Positions 38,925 through 49,253 of a stretch of 64,000 bases of DNA are shown here, in pieces; the first letter of the stretch is position 1; every line of letters starts with the position of its first letter. The notes under the pieces were generated by a model that saw only the letters and a program-made list of their open reading frames with translations, was not told where the DNA came from and did not search any database. The translations under genes and the position numbers were made by a program. This stretch comes from Cohnella herbarum (lineage in GTDB: Bacteria > Bacillota > Bacilli > Paenibacillales > Paenibacillaceae). The stretch lies in assembly GCF_012849095.1 (NCBI RefSeq), contig NZ_CP051680.1:4180501-4244500 (forward strand). The letters are read 5' to 3'.

Positions 38925-41900
38925 TTAGTATAGACGCTCTACGACGATCCCGTTAACCGACGCTTCGTCGACTTGGCCTAGGAAGTCTACGTTCAGTTGT
39001 CCGTCCGTGACGGGAACATCGAACTGATACGTTCTTCCTTTGTCCTTGCCGCCCGTCATTCGCGACCACATGACTTTATATACGTCCAACCCGGTCAACA
39101 GCTCCTGTCCTTCCGCTTCGACGGCGAACAACCTTTGCGCCGTTTGCGTTTTGGAAATTTCCGATAACCCCAGACTTATTCGGTACGTACCATTCGGCAC
39201 ATCGAACCGATATCCAAAGGAGGTTCCTTTGCGAGCGGACGGATAGATCGCCGCCGGGAACGAATAAACAATCCCATTGTTCCACACCGTCTGGGCATTC
39301 GCCGTTGTCGCAATCGTCGATGCTCCGACGTATCCCCATGTCGGACAAGATGCGCTGCCATAAGCGCAATCAGCTAACCAATCGCCGTTCGGATCCGCTA
39401 AAGCCCCATCGCCGGCATTGATTCGTTTCGAATAACCGTCGACCACGTTGACCGTGAGCGTCAGCGTATCCCCGAAATAGGCGACCAGATCTTGCACCAT
39501 TTTGAATTCCATCGTGTACGTACCCGGCGTCGATGGAGCCTGCAGAGAAAACGTGAATTGTTTTTTCTGGTTTAGCGCAATCGTCTCCGCATTATTGAGA
39601 TAAGCCCGTTGATCCGTAAGGTCATTGCTGAACCCGCCGTCCCTAAATTCCTTGAGGCGGAATTGATTGTTTGTAGTCGTAGCCAGGCGATGATACGTTC
39701 CCGCTTTCCAAGGGCTGCTTCCCCGGTTCATGACCTCGACGTTCACGTTCTGGATAGAATTCGCCGCCATGGTCAGAGGAATATCATGGTTCGTGAAGAC
39801 GGCATCGTTCCCGCCGCCGACCACGTTAACGGTAAACGTATATTTCTTCCCGGACCATCCCGATCCGTCATGCGCCATTTCCACCGAGAACGCCTTAGGC
39901 CCTAACGCGGCACCTGCCTGAATATCGAACGTGAATGATTTAGTTTGCTCCGGTCCGATCGCGTCGCTTGCTTTCAGATATACGCGCTGATCCGTAGCGC
40001 TATTGGAGTATCCCCCGTCCGTGAAGCTGCCGAAAATCAGCTCGTTTTGCTCTCCGGATATGGAAGCCCCCAACCCGTAGGAGTCTGCGGCGCTCCAAGT
40101 CTCCGTCCCGGTATTTTTCACGCTTATCGTAACTTTGGCGGATGAGTTCGCAATCATATATTTCGGAACGACAGCACCCGCAAGCTCGGCATCGAATCCG
40201 ATCCTGCCGGCAGGCACAACCTTGATTTCCTTCTCGACCGGTGAACCGAACCAAGTCACGCCATCATGAACCATCTGGGCAGAAAGGACGTACTTCCCTC
40301 TCTTCGAGGGTGCTAGGACATTAAAATCGAAAGTTTTAATGGCCCCCGGGGCTATCGATTCGCCCGGAGCGAGGAACACCCGTTGATCCGTTTCGGAGTT
40401 TCCGTAGCCCCATCCGGCCGGGCCAGTCCACAACAACTGGTTCGGCATCGTCTTTCGCTGCGCAAGTTTTTTCTGCACTGCGCCAAGTCGAATGCCAGCC
40501 GTAGACGTCCACGTCGTGTTCCCAACATTCTTAAAGGTAATCGATACCGTGCCGGTTGTTCCCTCTTCGAGCATCTCCGGCACGTTAACGGCAGTCACGA
40601 TCGCTTGATCGCCCGCGGCGGGTACGATGGTTACCTTTCTCGTATATTCGCTTCCCATCCAAGCCGTTCCGTCGCGAACCATCATCGCTCCTAACGTATA
40701 GCTGCCCGGAGATGCGACGGTCGGCGCGGTCACCGTGAACTTGAACGTTTTTGTCGATTGGGTAGCGACGCTTTCTCCTGCGGATAGAAATACCCTTTGA
40801 TTCGTCACACCGGCGGAAAAGCCTCCATTCAGGTTTTTCCAAGTAAACTGATTGTTCCATCCCGCTCCCAGCCGATCGCTCGTCGCTTCCGCCCAAGCGT
40901 TGCCGCCCACGTTGCGGATCGTTAGCGCGACATCGTAATCCTGGCCGGACACCATGACATCCGGAACGTCGGCGGACAATACGATAGCGTCGTTCGCTCG
41001 ATTGCTCTTGGCTTGGCGAATCAGCGAGAAGAACGTGTACGGATCCACCGCTTCGAATTGGTCGCCCGGATATTCCGACATGATTCTCTTATTTACTTGC
41101 TCGATGAACTTCGGCGTCGCCCAAGAGGAACGGACCTCGATAAAATTCGGTGCAGATCCCGCATTGCCCGAGCTAGCGGCAGCCGCATGCAATCTGGACA
41201 CGGCGGTATCGACATCGAATCTGAATATGTCCGTATTGATCTGCGTAACGGCCATATTCCCGCTGCGGACGTCGGGTAATGGCCCCGCGATCTGTCCCAT
41301 CCAAGCGCCGATGCCGTCGCCGCTAAACTTCGAGAATTGCTGCTCGATCGCGGGCGTCAGAGCGCCGGCGTTACCGTTCAGCACGAATCCCGACATCGTG
41401 TATCCTGAACGCTTGTACAATTGTTCGTTCCACTCGGTCCATACGGGCAATTGAGCGGAGGTCAAATATCCTGGATTCATGTAACCGCCCGCGGAAGCTC
41501 CCGCAATGAAATAATCGTTCGGAGTTGCCGTATCGTACAAATATTGGGCAATATCCGGGTAATCCCGCAACATGTTCGGCACGATGCCCCATGCCAACGG
41601 TACCGTCCCTCTCCTATCGTCTTCCCATAAGCGCGGAAAGGTTTGATGGACTGTTCCGCCATCGTGGTCTCCCATCATGTACAAGACGTACGTTTTGTTC
41701 TGCAACGTTTTTCTCGGCGGCGACTTAGGCGGATTGGCGAGTTCCTTCCCGACCGGAGCCCAGGAATGAAAGCTGGCGTTGCCATATCCTACGATATCTA
41801 TAATGCTAGTCAAGTGGGCGTTGTAATTCGAAAACAACTGGAGGCTTCCCCACTCTCCCGCGATCGCGTCGTGCTGAGACCGACCGTCCCCGTTCGGGGA

Positions 41901-42914
41901 GTCCTGCGCTCCCGTGAAGGTGGAGTACTTATCCCACCAGGGTACGAATCCGACGATCTCGATCGGCCAATATTGGCCGTGCTGGTTGTACGCGGACTGA
42001 AGAATTGCGGTCAGCGTGTCCTTATCTTTGGATACGGGACTAGCTTCTGGCGCGTCGCTTGGCGCTTCGTCTCCCCACGGGGACAGATCGAACACGAACG
42101 CTTTGTTTTTAACCAAGTAATCCCGTTCGATCGTATAGCCCTGCGTCCGAAGCCCGGTATTCTGTCGCGTAAAGCCATCGCCAATATAGGAAAGCATGCC
42201 CGGGTTCGCTTTTCCAGTATCGAGATAGTTCGTCTTAGCCCAGAGATAAGCGTCGGTCTTTGCGTTAATTCCGGAGAATTTCCCCGCCAAATCGCATGGT
42301 CCGGTTAACGGAGCAGCAATACATGAGCTTTTGACCGCTAAATAATTGGGAGCCGACGTTAACCGCGTATATAAATCGCCGCCCGACATAACGATAGGAG
42401 CGCCTTCGATTCCCGCCATCGTAGTCGCCACGTTTACTGTAGCATCCACCTTGGGATCCCACAGGATCAACCCTTGGATCTCGCCCGCAAAAGTTTGGAC
42501 TAGCGCATCGATAGACGGGAGGACGGTTACGTTAGCTTCGCTTAACCACTGTCCCGATTGTTGGAATTTGCTTAGCCAATAAGGATTGACATTCTTTGTT
42601 TCCCAATTCGTATCGTCGTGGGCATACCACGACAGATCATTCAGAATAGGCGTGTAACGGTAGTTGCGCAAATACAGTTTAGGCCCTTTCTGATTAACGA
42701 TCCCCTGAAGTGTACCGAAAAATAAATTAAGATCGTACCAGTCGGCCCGGTCCAGCGAATTCTCGTAAGCGTCCAGATCGAATACATAGATTGTGTCGCC
42801 CAGGCTTTCCGCCGCATCGGCTTTCGGCAAAACAGAGCCGGGAACAAGCGGAGGTACGACCAACAGTAATGCTAGCAAACACAGGAAGGCTAAACGAAAA
42901 CTTTTTAGCGTCAT
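38925..42914 (-). CDS. secreted GxGYxYP-domain protein with four Ig-like repeats and malectin-like C terminus
   Basis: A 1329-residue exported protein with a signal peptide (about residues 1-35). Residues 40-640 match the GxGYxYP putative glycoside hydrolase layout, with I-Y-V-F-D-L-D-A-Y and L-Q-G-I-V-N-Q-K-G-P near the start. The name-giving motif appears as A-G-G-Y-M-N-P near residue 475, a divergent form. Four repeats of about 130 residues follow (near 641, 771, 905 and 1038), each with a T-D/N-Q-R-V/A-F/Y-L element and resembling NBR1-type Ig domains. The last ~165 residues are a malectin/CBM-like sugar-binding module. It is the last gene of the mannoside operon, so probably acts on extracellular glycans. 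Enzyme activity is unproven. Confidence 0.85.
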   Translation of the reverse strand: MTLKSFRLAFLCLLALLLVVPPLVPGSVLPKADAAESLGDTIYVFDLDAYENSLDRADWYDLNLFFGTLQGIVNQKGPKLYLRNYRYTPILNDLSWYAHDDTNWETKNVNPYWLSKFQQSGQWLSEANVTVLPSIDALVQTFAGEIQGLILWDPKVDATVNVATTMAGIEGAPIVMSGGDLYTRLTSAPNYLAVKSSCIAAPLTGPCDLAGKFSGINAKTDAYLWAKTNYLDTGKANPGMLSYIGDGFTRQNTGLRTQGYTIERDYLVKNKAFVFDLSPWGDEAPSDAPEASPVSKDKDTLTAILQSAYNQHGQYWPIEIVGFVPWWDKYSTFTGAQDSPNGDGRSQHDAIAGEWGSLQLFSNYNAHLTSIIDIVGYGNASFHSWAPVGKELANPPKSPPRKTLQNKTYVLYMMGDHDGGTVHQTFPRLWEDDRRGTVPLAWGIVPNMLRDYPDIAQYLYDTATPNDYFIAGASAGGYMNPGYLTSAQLPVWTEWNEQLYKRSGYTMSGFVLNGNAGALTPAIEQQFSKFSGDGIGAWMGQIAGPLPDVRSGNMAVTQINTDIFRFDVDTAVSRLHAAAASSGNAGSAPNFIEVRSSWATPKFIEQVNKRIMSEYPGDQFEAVDPYTFFSLIRQAKSNRANDAIVLSADVPDVMVSGQDYDVALTIRNVGGNAWAEATSDRLGAGWNNQFTWKNLNGGFSAGVTNQRVFLSAGESVATQSTKTFKFTVTAPTVASPGSYTLGAMMVRDGTAWMGSEYTRKVTIVPAAGDQAIVTAVNVPEMLEEGTTGTVSITFKNVGNTTWTSTAGIRLGAVQKKLAQRKTMPNQLLWTGPAGWGYGNSETDQRVFLAPGESIAPGAIKTFDFNVLAPSKRGKYVLSAQMVHDGVTWFGSPVEKEIKVVPAGRIGFDAELAGAVVPKYMIANSSAKVTISVKNTGTETWSAADSYGLGASISGEQNELIFGSFTDGGYSNSATDQRVYLKASDAIGPEQTKSFTFDIQAGAALGPKAFSVEMAHDGSGWSGKKYTFTVNVVGGGNDAVFTNHDIPLTMAANSIQNVNVEVMNRGSSPWKAGTYHRLATTTNNQFRLKEFRDGGFSNDLTDQRAYLNNAETIALNQKKQFTFSLQAPSTPGTYTMEFKMVQDLVAYFGDTLTLTVNVVDGYSKRINAGDGALADPNGDWLADCAYGSASCPTWGYVGASTIATTANAQTVWNNGIVYSFPAAIYPSARKGTSFGYRFDVPNGTYRISLGLSEISKTQTAQRLFAVEAEGQELLTGLDVYKVMWSRMTGGKDKGRTYQFDVPVTDGQLNVDFLGQVDEASVNGIVVERLY

Positions 42915-42955
42915 TATAAAATGCCTCCTTATTTAGTCTTGCTTTATTGCACGCA

Positions 42956-45481
42956 CTAGAGTTGTACCGCCATAGGCACGATTTCTTCCGCCTTAACGGA
43001 TGTATCGTAAATCGTGATCGTCCGGCTCTGTCCCGGCAGCAAATCAAAAAACTCGTCCGACAGCTTCACGTGATCCGGCAGGCTAAAATGCACTGCGTGC
43101 GCATAGACGTCAGTGGCTATCGTAAACCGTACGCCATAATCCAGCCGAACGAAATCGCGAACGGATAAAGCCGGGGAAGGCAGCTTCAAGTCGCGGACGA
43201 CTCCGCCCCGAAGGATGGCGGGTAAGGTCTCGACTACCGAGAGCTCCGGCTTCGGGCTGACGAACCAACAACCGGATGTCCAATCCTGTTCCAACTTAGG
43301 AAACGTCAGAACGCAATCCCTGGAATACGCAGGAAGAAGTACGGTCGCCTGTTCCGTCAAGCGCGTAAGTCCGTCGAAAGAAACGTAGCCGTAATCCAGC
43401 TCGCACCGGATGTCGATGCCTGTTTCGTTAATGCCGACCGCACGCAATACGCCGTCGGCTTCCCTGACAATGAAAGCGACGGGGGCACAGGCCCGCTTCG
43501 CGAAATACCATGAGATTTTCCGTTTTAAATCGTAATCGATGACGCTCCAGCCAATCTCGCCCCAGCAATCGTTGTACATCCAGAACAATGCCCCGGAACA
43601 ATCGCGCCTGTATCGCATTGCTTCCAATGAATAACCGTACATTAACCCTTGGCAAAGTCCGGCGTATAGCAAGTAGCGATCAAGATCCAATCCTCCCGCA
43701 TCCGCGTAGTGTTTCGTGATACCGGCCGCGACCGTGTCTTTCTCATACATGTTGTTGTGTAACTTCCAGATACACCCTTCGCGATCCAACGGTTCACCGG
43801 CGTGGTAACGTTCGATAGTCGACTTGCGACAAGGTCCGATATAGCCATACTCCGAAACGAACTTCGAATTCCAATCGTCATATCTTTCGGGAGTAATCCG
43901 CTTGACCATCTCGGGGCTCATCATCGCTTCGAACCAGTAATGGTTATCCCCGCTTTCTTCGCCGTTAGGATGGATTCCGCCGTAAGGCGAGCCGTTCCAG
44001 TAAGGAATTTCCGGACAATTGCGGCGGACGATGCGCGGTGCCAACTCGTTGTAGCTTATCGCTCCGCCTACGAAACTCTCATCCGGATTGGCTTGCTTCC
44101 ACATATCGAAGTTCCAATGATTCTCGTTATTGCCGCACCATAGAACAATGCTCGGATGATTGCGAAGACGGCAGGTTTGATATTCCATTTCCTCCTTTAC
44201 CTCTTCGCGGAACCATTCCAGATCGTCCGGATACAGCGCGCAGGCGAACATGAAATCCTGCCAGACCATGATTCCGTTGCGGTCGCAAGCTTCATAGAAA
44301 GCGTCGGTCTCGTAAAGTCCGCCGCCCCAGACGCGCAACATGTTAAACTGGGCTTCCTTGGCTTCCGAAATGATTTCTGTATATTTTTCGTCCGTAATAC
44401 GCGCATAGATAGAATCCGCCGGAATCCAATTCGCCCCTTTGCAGAACGTCCGCACCCCGTTCACATAGATAGCGAACAACCGCTCGCCCCCACTGACGGG
44501 ATCCTGATTCAGTTCGATCGTGCGAATTCCCATATCGAAATCGGGAAAGGAGATTTTCCGTTTCCCTACGACTAACGAGAAGGATACTTGATATAATTCC
44601 GGCCGGCCCATCCCGTTCGGCCACCAAAGCTTGGCATTGGTTAGCGTTTGCCGAAAATCTACGTAATTCAGACCGGAACGTAGAGGCATTCCCCTCGACA
44701 AGCTCGCCACGACTTCGCCGGCGAAAGATAACTTCACGTTAACTTCGGCTTCCAGCGTGGAATAAGGATGGAAATTCTCGATCTCCGCTTCGAACCGAAC
44801 GATAGCTTCGTTCCCGGCAATCGACTCCGTGTACGCGTGAATATGTCGGATCGTCGCTTCTTCATGACCTTCTAAATAAACGCCTCCGACGATGCCGCAG
44901 GTCGCCACTCTCGGCCCCCAGTCCCAACCAAAACCGTATTGAGGTTTGCGAACGAATACGCGCCGCAAGTCCCCTCGGTTATGCCCTTTCTCGATGCCTA
45001 CCCGTTCCTTGAACCGTTCCGTCTCCGCTGGACCGCTATGCAGCTCCAAACCCGAAGTTACCCTGACGAGCAACTCGTTATCGCCTTCCCGAAGCAACCT
45101 CTTCACTTCTTGGCGGTAAGGGTAGAACGCGCTACGATGATGACCAAGCGCCGATCCGTTCAGGAAAATGTCCGCTTCCGCGTCCAACGACTCCAGCACG
45201 AGCTCGATCCGACTCGGCGACAGCTCCTCATTCGAGAGACGAATGAGCTTCTTGAACCACCACGACTTGTTCTCGGTCCATTCGCAATCAAAAAAATGAT
45301 CTCTGACCAGCGGCTCCTCGATATGGCCCGCTTCTATTAAAGGCATATGAATATCGCAAGGAAGCGAAGCTCCCTTCATCCAACCTTCCGTTCTCAGCGC
45401 CACCTCGCGATGCCGGTCCGCCCCTTCGGACAGTTCTTCGAATCTGACCGCCCAGTTCTCGTTCAGTTTCATTGTGTACAT
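42956..45481 (-). CDS. GH2-family beta-mannosidase
   Basis: An 841-residue cytoplasmic enzyme with the GH2 layout: an N-terminal jelly roll with D-C-E-W-T-E-N-K-S-W-W-F-K-K, an Ig-like domain, and a TIM barrel. The acid/base glutamate is in W-C-G-N-N-E-N-H-W-N-F and the nucleophile glutamate is in F-V-S-E-Y-G-Y. These motifs fit beta-mannosidases rather than beta-galactosidases. An ATG three codons downstream is an alternative start. It lies 35 bases after the GH38 gene and 42 bases before the GxGYxYP gene. It probably trims terminal beta-mannose from imported oligosaccharides such as N-glycan cores or mannans. Confidence 0.93.
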   Translation of the reverse strand: MYTMKLNENWAVRFEELSEGADRHREVALRTEGWMKGASLPCDIHMPLIEAGHIEEPLVRDHFFDCEWTENKSWWFKKLIRLSNEELSPSRIELVLESLDAEADIFLNGSALGHHRSAFYPYRQEVKRLLREGDNELLVRVTSGLELHSGPAETERFKERVGIEKGHNRGDLRRVFVRKPQYGFGWDWGPRVATCGIVGGVYLEGHEEATIRHIHAYTESIAGNEAIVRFEAEIENFHPYSTLEAEVNVKLSFAGEVVASLSRGMPLRSGLNYVDFRQTLTNAKLWWPNGMGRPELYQVSFSLVVGKRKISFPDFDMGIRTIELNQDPVSGGERLFAIYVNGVRTFCKGANWIPADSIYARITDEKYTEIISEAKEAQFNMLRVWGGGLYETDAFYEACDRNGIMVWQDFMFACALYPDDLEWFREEVKEEMEYQTCRLRNHPSIVLWCGNNENHWNFDMWKQANPDESFVGGAISYNELAPRIVRRNCPEIPYWNGSPYGGIHPNGEESGDNHYWFEAMMSPEMVKRITPERYDDWNSKFVSEYGYIGPCRKSTIERYHAGEPLDREGCIWKLHNNMYEKDTVAAGITKHYADAGGLDLDRYLLYAGLCQGLMYGYSLEAMRYRRDCSGALFWMYNDCWGEIGWSVIDYDLKRKISWYFAKRACAPVAFIVREADGVLRAVGINETGIDIRCELDYGYVSFDGLTRLTEQATVLLPAYSRDCVLTFPKLEQDWTSGCWFVSPKPELSVVETLPAILRGGVVRDLKLPSPALSVRDFVRLDYGVRFTIATDVYAHAVHFSLPDHVKLSDEFFDLLPGQSRTITIYDTSVKAEEIVPMAVQL

Positions 45482-45515
45482 TGAGGAAACCCCGCTCTCC
45501 GCTTAGATTGATCGA

Positions 45516-48341
45516 TCATTCGAGCTCGATGCGTACGGCAGCCAGCTCGTAAGGCTTAACCGATAATATCGCCTGCCGCCCACTGAACCGCACCCAACCT
45601 TCACCCGTTATTCCCTGCTCATGAACGTCTATCCGCTCTACTTTTTTGATCGGGCGCGATAACCGCAGAACGGCTTGTCCCCCGTTGCCGTCGGTCTCGT
45701 AATAACGAATGATCACACCATCTCCCCCATCCTCCGCCATTTTAACGGCAGAAATTGCGATCGATCCTTCCTCAAGCTGGAGGAAGCTATCATTCGACGG
45801 GAGATTTCCTGAGTGAAAGGTTCCCGATACCATGTTAAGAGGGTGATTAAAGCGGTCCCCCCGGTCGGACAACTCTCGATTGCCCGTCTCCGCGATTACG
45901 ATCAGACCGATGCGGAAGCGATGGATGCCGAGTTCGGGATAAGGATCCGGGTCGTAAGAGCTGCGAATAAGCGATACGTTCAGAGCTTGTCCGCATCCGC
46001 GGTAGCCGTACTTCGAATCCGTGACCAACATAAGCGAAGCGCTTGCGGGTTCCTTGCTCTCGCCAAGGGCCCACGATGTTGCAGGGACGTCCATCTCCAA
46101 CGCCTCACGCTTAATGACGCCATATGGCACGTCGTACTTATAACTCTCGCAACCATAAGCCAGCGGAACATGGAAACCGAGTTGAGGGATTCCACTGTCC
46201 CGTCCCCCTTTTTCCTGCCAATCGCACTCCGCTTCGAAGGCGAGACAGTCGCTGTCTTCATCCAAACTGACGGTAACCTTTAATAACGAATTCGCAAACG
46301 GGATTTCGTAAGCGAACGACTGTCTAAGCCGACCTTTGCCCACGTTAACGTCCCGTATTCTTGCTTCCTTATGAAGACTCGCGGAACTTTTGTACCGGCC
46401 TACGTACCAAGCCGTCATCTCTGTATCCGTATCCTCTACAATGAAGCGAAATACGGCGGAGTTCGCGACTCGAACATCCGTATTTCCGATCATCTCCCTT
46501 CCCGATTTCTTGTCGATCAAAGACACAAGCGAAGCGTTCTCGCGATCGAATGATGCAATGAGATTGCCGTTCTCCAGTACGATGGCGCTGACCGGTTGTT
46601 CTTTGCGGGGATCCGGGTAAGGAGGCGTCGGAATCGTCCTCTCCCCTTCCGTCAGAACAAAGGTGGCATAGCCGAATGCAGGAACCCTCGCGAAGATCAA
46701 AAGAGTCAAATAATGATGTCCCCAGTAAGGATTGAATCCGTGATCGACGACCTGATGACGGATCGACATCCCTTGATCTTCCGCCGCTTGGATGGCCGCG
46801 ATGTCTCCGTTCCAATCCCAAATCGTGATCTCGCACGCTTCTTCCCGTTCGAACGAAGCCGAATTGAACAAGTGGAAGATCCGCGTTTTCCCCGCTCCCC
46901 GCTCCACATGGCTAATCCGATACCGATCCGCGAGGAACCCGGCGCCGGAGCCTTCCGAAGTCGTGCGCTTGTTACCTTCCTCCGCACTACCGAATTCGGA
47001 AGTATCGATCGAATCGGCGATTCGCTGCATGGCTAATTTGCGTACGCTATTGGCCGACGCCATCGTATTCTGGAACAATCCCATCGCATGTTCCCGGGTT
47101 GCTACGACACCTGAGCCGGGCAGAATGTCGTGAAACTGATTAAACAAGACGTTTTTCCAAGCATCGCTCAATACCTCATTCCGATAGGAGAACCCCGCGG
47201 CCAATGCCGCGAAGGTACCGAACGTTTCCGCTTCTTTAAGCGCCGCTTCGCCATAACGGTTGGCCATCTTGATCCGACTCTGGCTCGTGTAACAGCCTGT
47301 AAACACAAAGTTCCGCTCTCCCCTGACTTCAGGCAACCGTTCGACTATTGCGTCCGTCAACCGGAAGAAGTCTCGGAAAGTGCCGAATGAGACCGAAGGA
47401 TAGATAGGCCAAGCGGCCATATCCTTAATCCGCTCAATATCGCGCCTCGTCGGTCCGCCTCCATGATCGCCGACCCCATAGACCTTCAGCATCGTATTCA
47501 ACCCGTGACGTCCGCAAAACTCAGGCACATACCATGCCATCTCGGCAGTGATTTCCCCGTTGTACCAGATCGGCTCCCGGTATGCCGTAACCGATCTCCC
47601 CGAAGGCGCGATCCAACGATAGATCTGATGTCCTTCGTCTCCTCGGCAATGATAGTAGTACTTGACTCCGCCGTCCGCCAGAATCTCCGGTACGTTCTCG
47701 CTGTGACCGAACGTATCGGGCTCGAAATCGAGATCAAACGAATCCGAACCCAAGTCTAGCAAACGCGATAAATAACGCTTCGTATATAGCAAATGCCGGG
47801 AAAGGCTTTCCCCGTTCGGCATGTTCTTGTCCGCTTCGACCCAATGGGACGCCGTAACTTCCCAGCGCCCCTCCTTGATCCTTCGCTTGATCTCGTCCAG
47901 CATCTCCGGTGCATGGTCTTCGACGATTTTGTAAATCGCCGCCTGGGATTGTGAAAACCGGAAATCGGGATATTGCCGCATTAAATCGAGGACCGTACGA
48001 AAAGTATCCAACGTGACGGACACCGTTTCGTCCCAACCCCACATCCAATTCATATCGATATGGGCATGTCCCGCGCAGATCATTCGATAACGCTTAGCCT
48101 CCACGGACAGAGCCGAAAGCTTTCCCTCCGTTTCCATCGCCAATTCCTTCGAAATGACGCCCGATTTTTCTACCTGGAGGGACAGATCCGTTACGACTTC
48201 AGCCAGAAGTCCGTCGAATTCGCCGTTATTTAACTTGGATAATTTCACTGCATACCCTAATTGGCCCAAAATTCTCTCGCTCCAATAATGCTTCGGCTGC
48301 AATGCGTGCATTTCCGCGAGTATAGATTCGTATCTGCTCAT
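45516..48341 (-). CDS. GH38-family alpha-mannosidase
   Basis: A 941-residue cytoplasmic enzyme. The zinc-binding H-A-H-I-D-M-N-W segment is at about residue 91, and the nucleophile Asp is in F-E-P-D-T-F-G-H-S near residue 205. Further zinc and substrate residues are in V-E-A-D-K-N-M-P-N-G-E-S and F-H-D-I-L-P-G-S-G. The middle and C-terminal beta domains complete the family architecture at normal length. It removes alpha-linked mannose. It follows the permease genes by 34 bases, so it is cotranscribed with the importer and the beta-mannosidase, pointing to mixed alpha/beta mannosides. Confidence 0.94.
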   Translation of the reverse strand: MSRYESILAEMHALQPKHYWSERILGQLGYAVKLSKLNNGEFDGLLAEVVTDLSLQVEKSGVISKELAMETEGKLSALSVEAKRYRMICAGHAHIDMNWMWGWDETVSVTLDTFRTVLDLMRQYPDFRFSQSQAAIYKIVEDHAPEMLDEIKRRIKEGRWEVTASHWVEADKNMPNGESLSRHLLYTKRYLSRLLDLGSDSFDLDFEPDTFGHSENVPEILADGGVKYYYHCRGDEGHQIYRWIAPSGRSVTAYREPIWYNGEITAEMAWYVPEFCGRHGLNTMLKVYGVGDHGGGPTRRDIERIKDMAAWPIYPSVSFGTFRDFFRLTDAIVERLPEVRGERNFVFTGCYTSQSRIKMANRYGEAALKEAETFGTFAALAAGFSYRNEVLSDAWKNVLFNQFHDILPGSGVVATREHAMGLFQNTMASANSVRKLAMQRIADSIDTSEFGSAEEGNKRTTSEGSGAGFLADRYRISHVERGAGKTRIFHLFNSASFEREEACEITIWDWNGDIAAIQAAEDQGMSIRHQVVDHGFNPYWGHHYLTLLIFARVPAFGYATFVLTEGERTIPTPPYPDPRKEQPVSAIVLENGNLIASFDRENASLVSLIDKKSGREMIGNTDVRVANSAVFRFIVEDTDTEMTAWYVGRYKSSASLHKEARIRDVNVGKGRLRQSFAYEIPFANSLLKVTVSLDEDSDCLAFEAECDWQEKGGRDSGIPQLGFHVPLAYGCESYKYDVPYGVIKREALEMDVPATSWALGESKEPASASLMLVTDSKYGYRGCGQALNVSLIRSSYDPDPYPELGIHRFRIGLIVIAETGNRELSDRGDRFNHPLNMVSGTFHSGNLPSNDSFLQLEEGSIAISAVKMAEDGGDGVIIRYYETDGNGGQAVLRLSRPIKKVERIDVHEQGITGEGWVRFSGRQAILSVKPYELAAVRIELE

Positions 48342-48375
48342 AATCCCGATCCCAACTTTCCTCTCTGATGTCTCC

Positions 48376-49239
48376 CTATCCTTTTACGGCGCCGGCTGTC
48401 ATGCCTTTCATGACCTGTTCTTGAAGCAAAAGATAGATGACTATAGTCGGAACCGCCGCAATGGCAATCGCTGCCATGGTGAGACCGTAATTCGTCGAAT
48501 ATCCCGTCGTAAAAATGCTTAAGCTCAGCGGAAGTGTCTTTAATGCGTTATTGCTAATGAAAATTAAGGCGAACGCATAGTCGTTCCAAAATTGCAGAAA
48601 GCTTAGAATTCCCGTCGTCGCTAGAGCGGGACGCGATATCGGTAGCATAACTCGCCAAAAGACGCCCCAAAGACCGTTGCCGTCCATCATCGCCGCTTCC
48701 TCCAAATCCCGGGGAACCGACGACATGAAAGCCGACACGATGAAGATCGCGGTAGGCAACGCAAAAGCCGTGTAAGGAAACAACAAAGCGGCGTAGCTAT
48801 TTAAGATGTTCATCTGCTTCATCATGATGAATAGAGGAACCAAGGTGCTATGGATCGGGATAAGCATACCGATCATGAACAACCCCATCACGAGCGGCTT
48901 CAGCTTGAACCGGTACCGTGCGACAATATGCGCGGCGATCGATCCGACAAGTAATGTAAGCACCAAGGACGCAGCGGTTACGATAATCGAATTCAAGAAC
49001 CCTTGTCCCATATGGCCCACGGACCAAGCCCGTTCAAGATTGCTCGCCAGCCAATCCCGCGGAATCCCGAAAGGCCTTAGAAAAAAGTCCTGATCCGTCT
49101 TGAACGCGCTGATAAGAAGCCAGAAAAGGGGATATACGGTCAGCACAGAATATATGGCTAGCAGGAAGGCGACAAGGCCTCTCATAGGTTTAATGGTCAT
49201 GTCGTTGGACGTCTTTGCGGATTGCGGTAAATTTCTCAT
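48376..49239 (-). CDS. carbohydrate ABC transporter permease, MalG type (mannoside system)
   Basis: A 287-residue permease with six membrane segments, the EAA loop L-E-E-A-A-M-M-D-G followed by M-L-P-I-S-R-P-A, and the C terminus M-T-A-G-A-V-K-G. It pairs with the MalF-like protein encoded 14 bases upstream. Position between binding-protein and mannosidase genes makes a mannoside the likely substrate. Confidence 0.93.
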   Translation of the reverse strand: MRNLPQSAKTSNDMTIKPMRGLVAFLLAIYSVLTVYPLFWLLISAFKTDQDFFLRPFGIPRDWLASNLERAWSVGHMGQGFLNSIIVTAASLVLTLLVGSIAAHIVARYRFKLKPLVMGLFMIGMLIPIHSTLVPLFIMMKQMNILNSYAALLFPYTAFALPTAIFIVSAFMSSVPRDLEEAAMMDGNGLWGVFWRVMLPISRPALATTGILSFLQFWNDYAFALIFISNNALKTLPLSLSIFTTGYSTNYGLTMAAIAIAAVPTIVIYLLLQEQVMKGMTAGAVKG

Positions 49240-49253
49240 GCCAAGCGCTCCTC

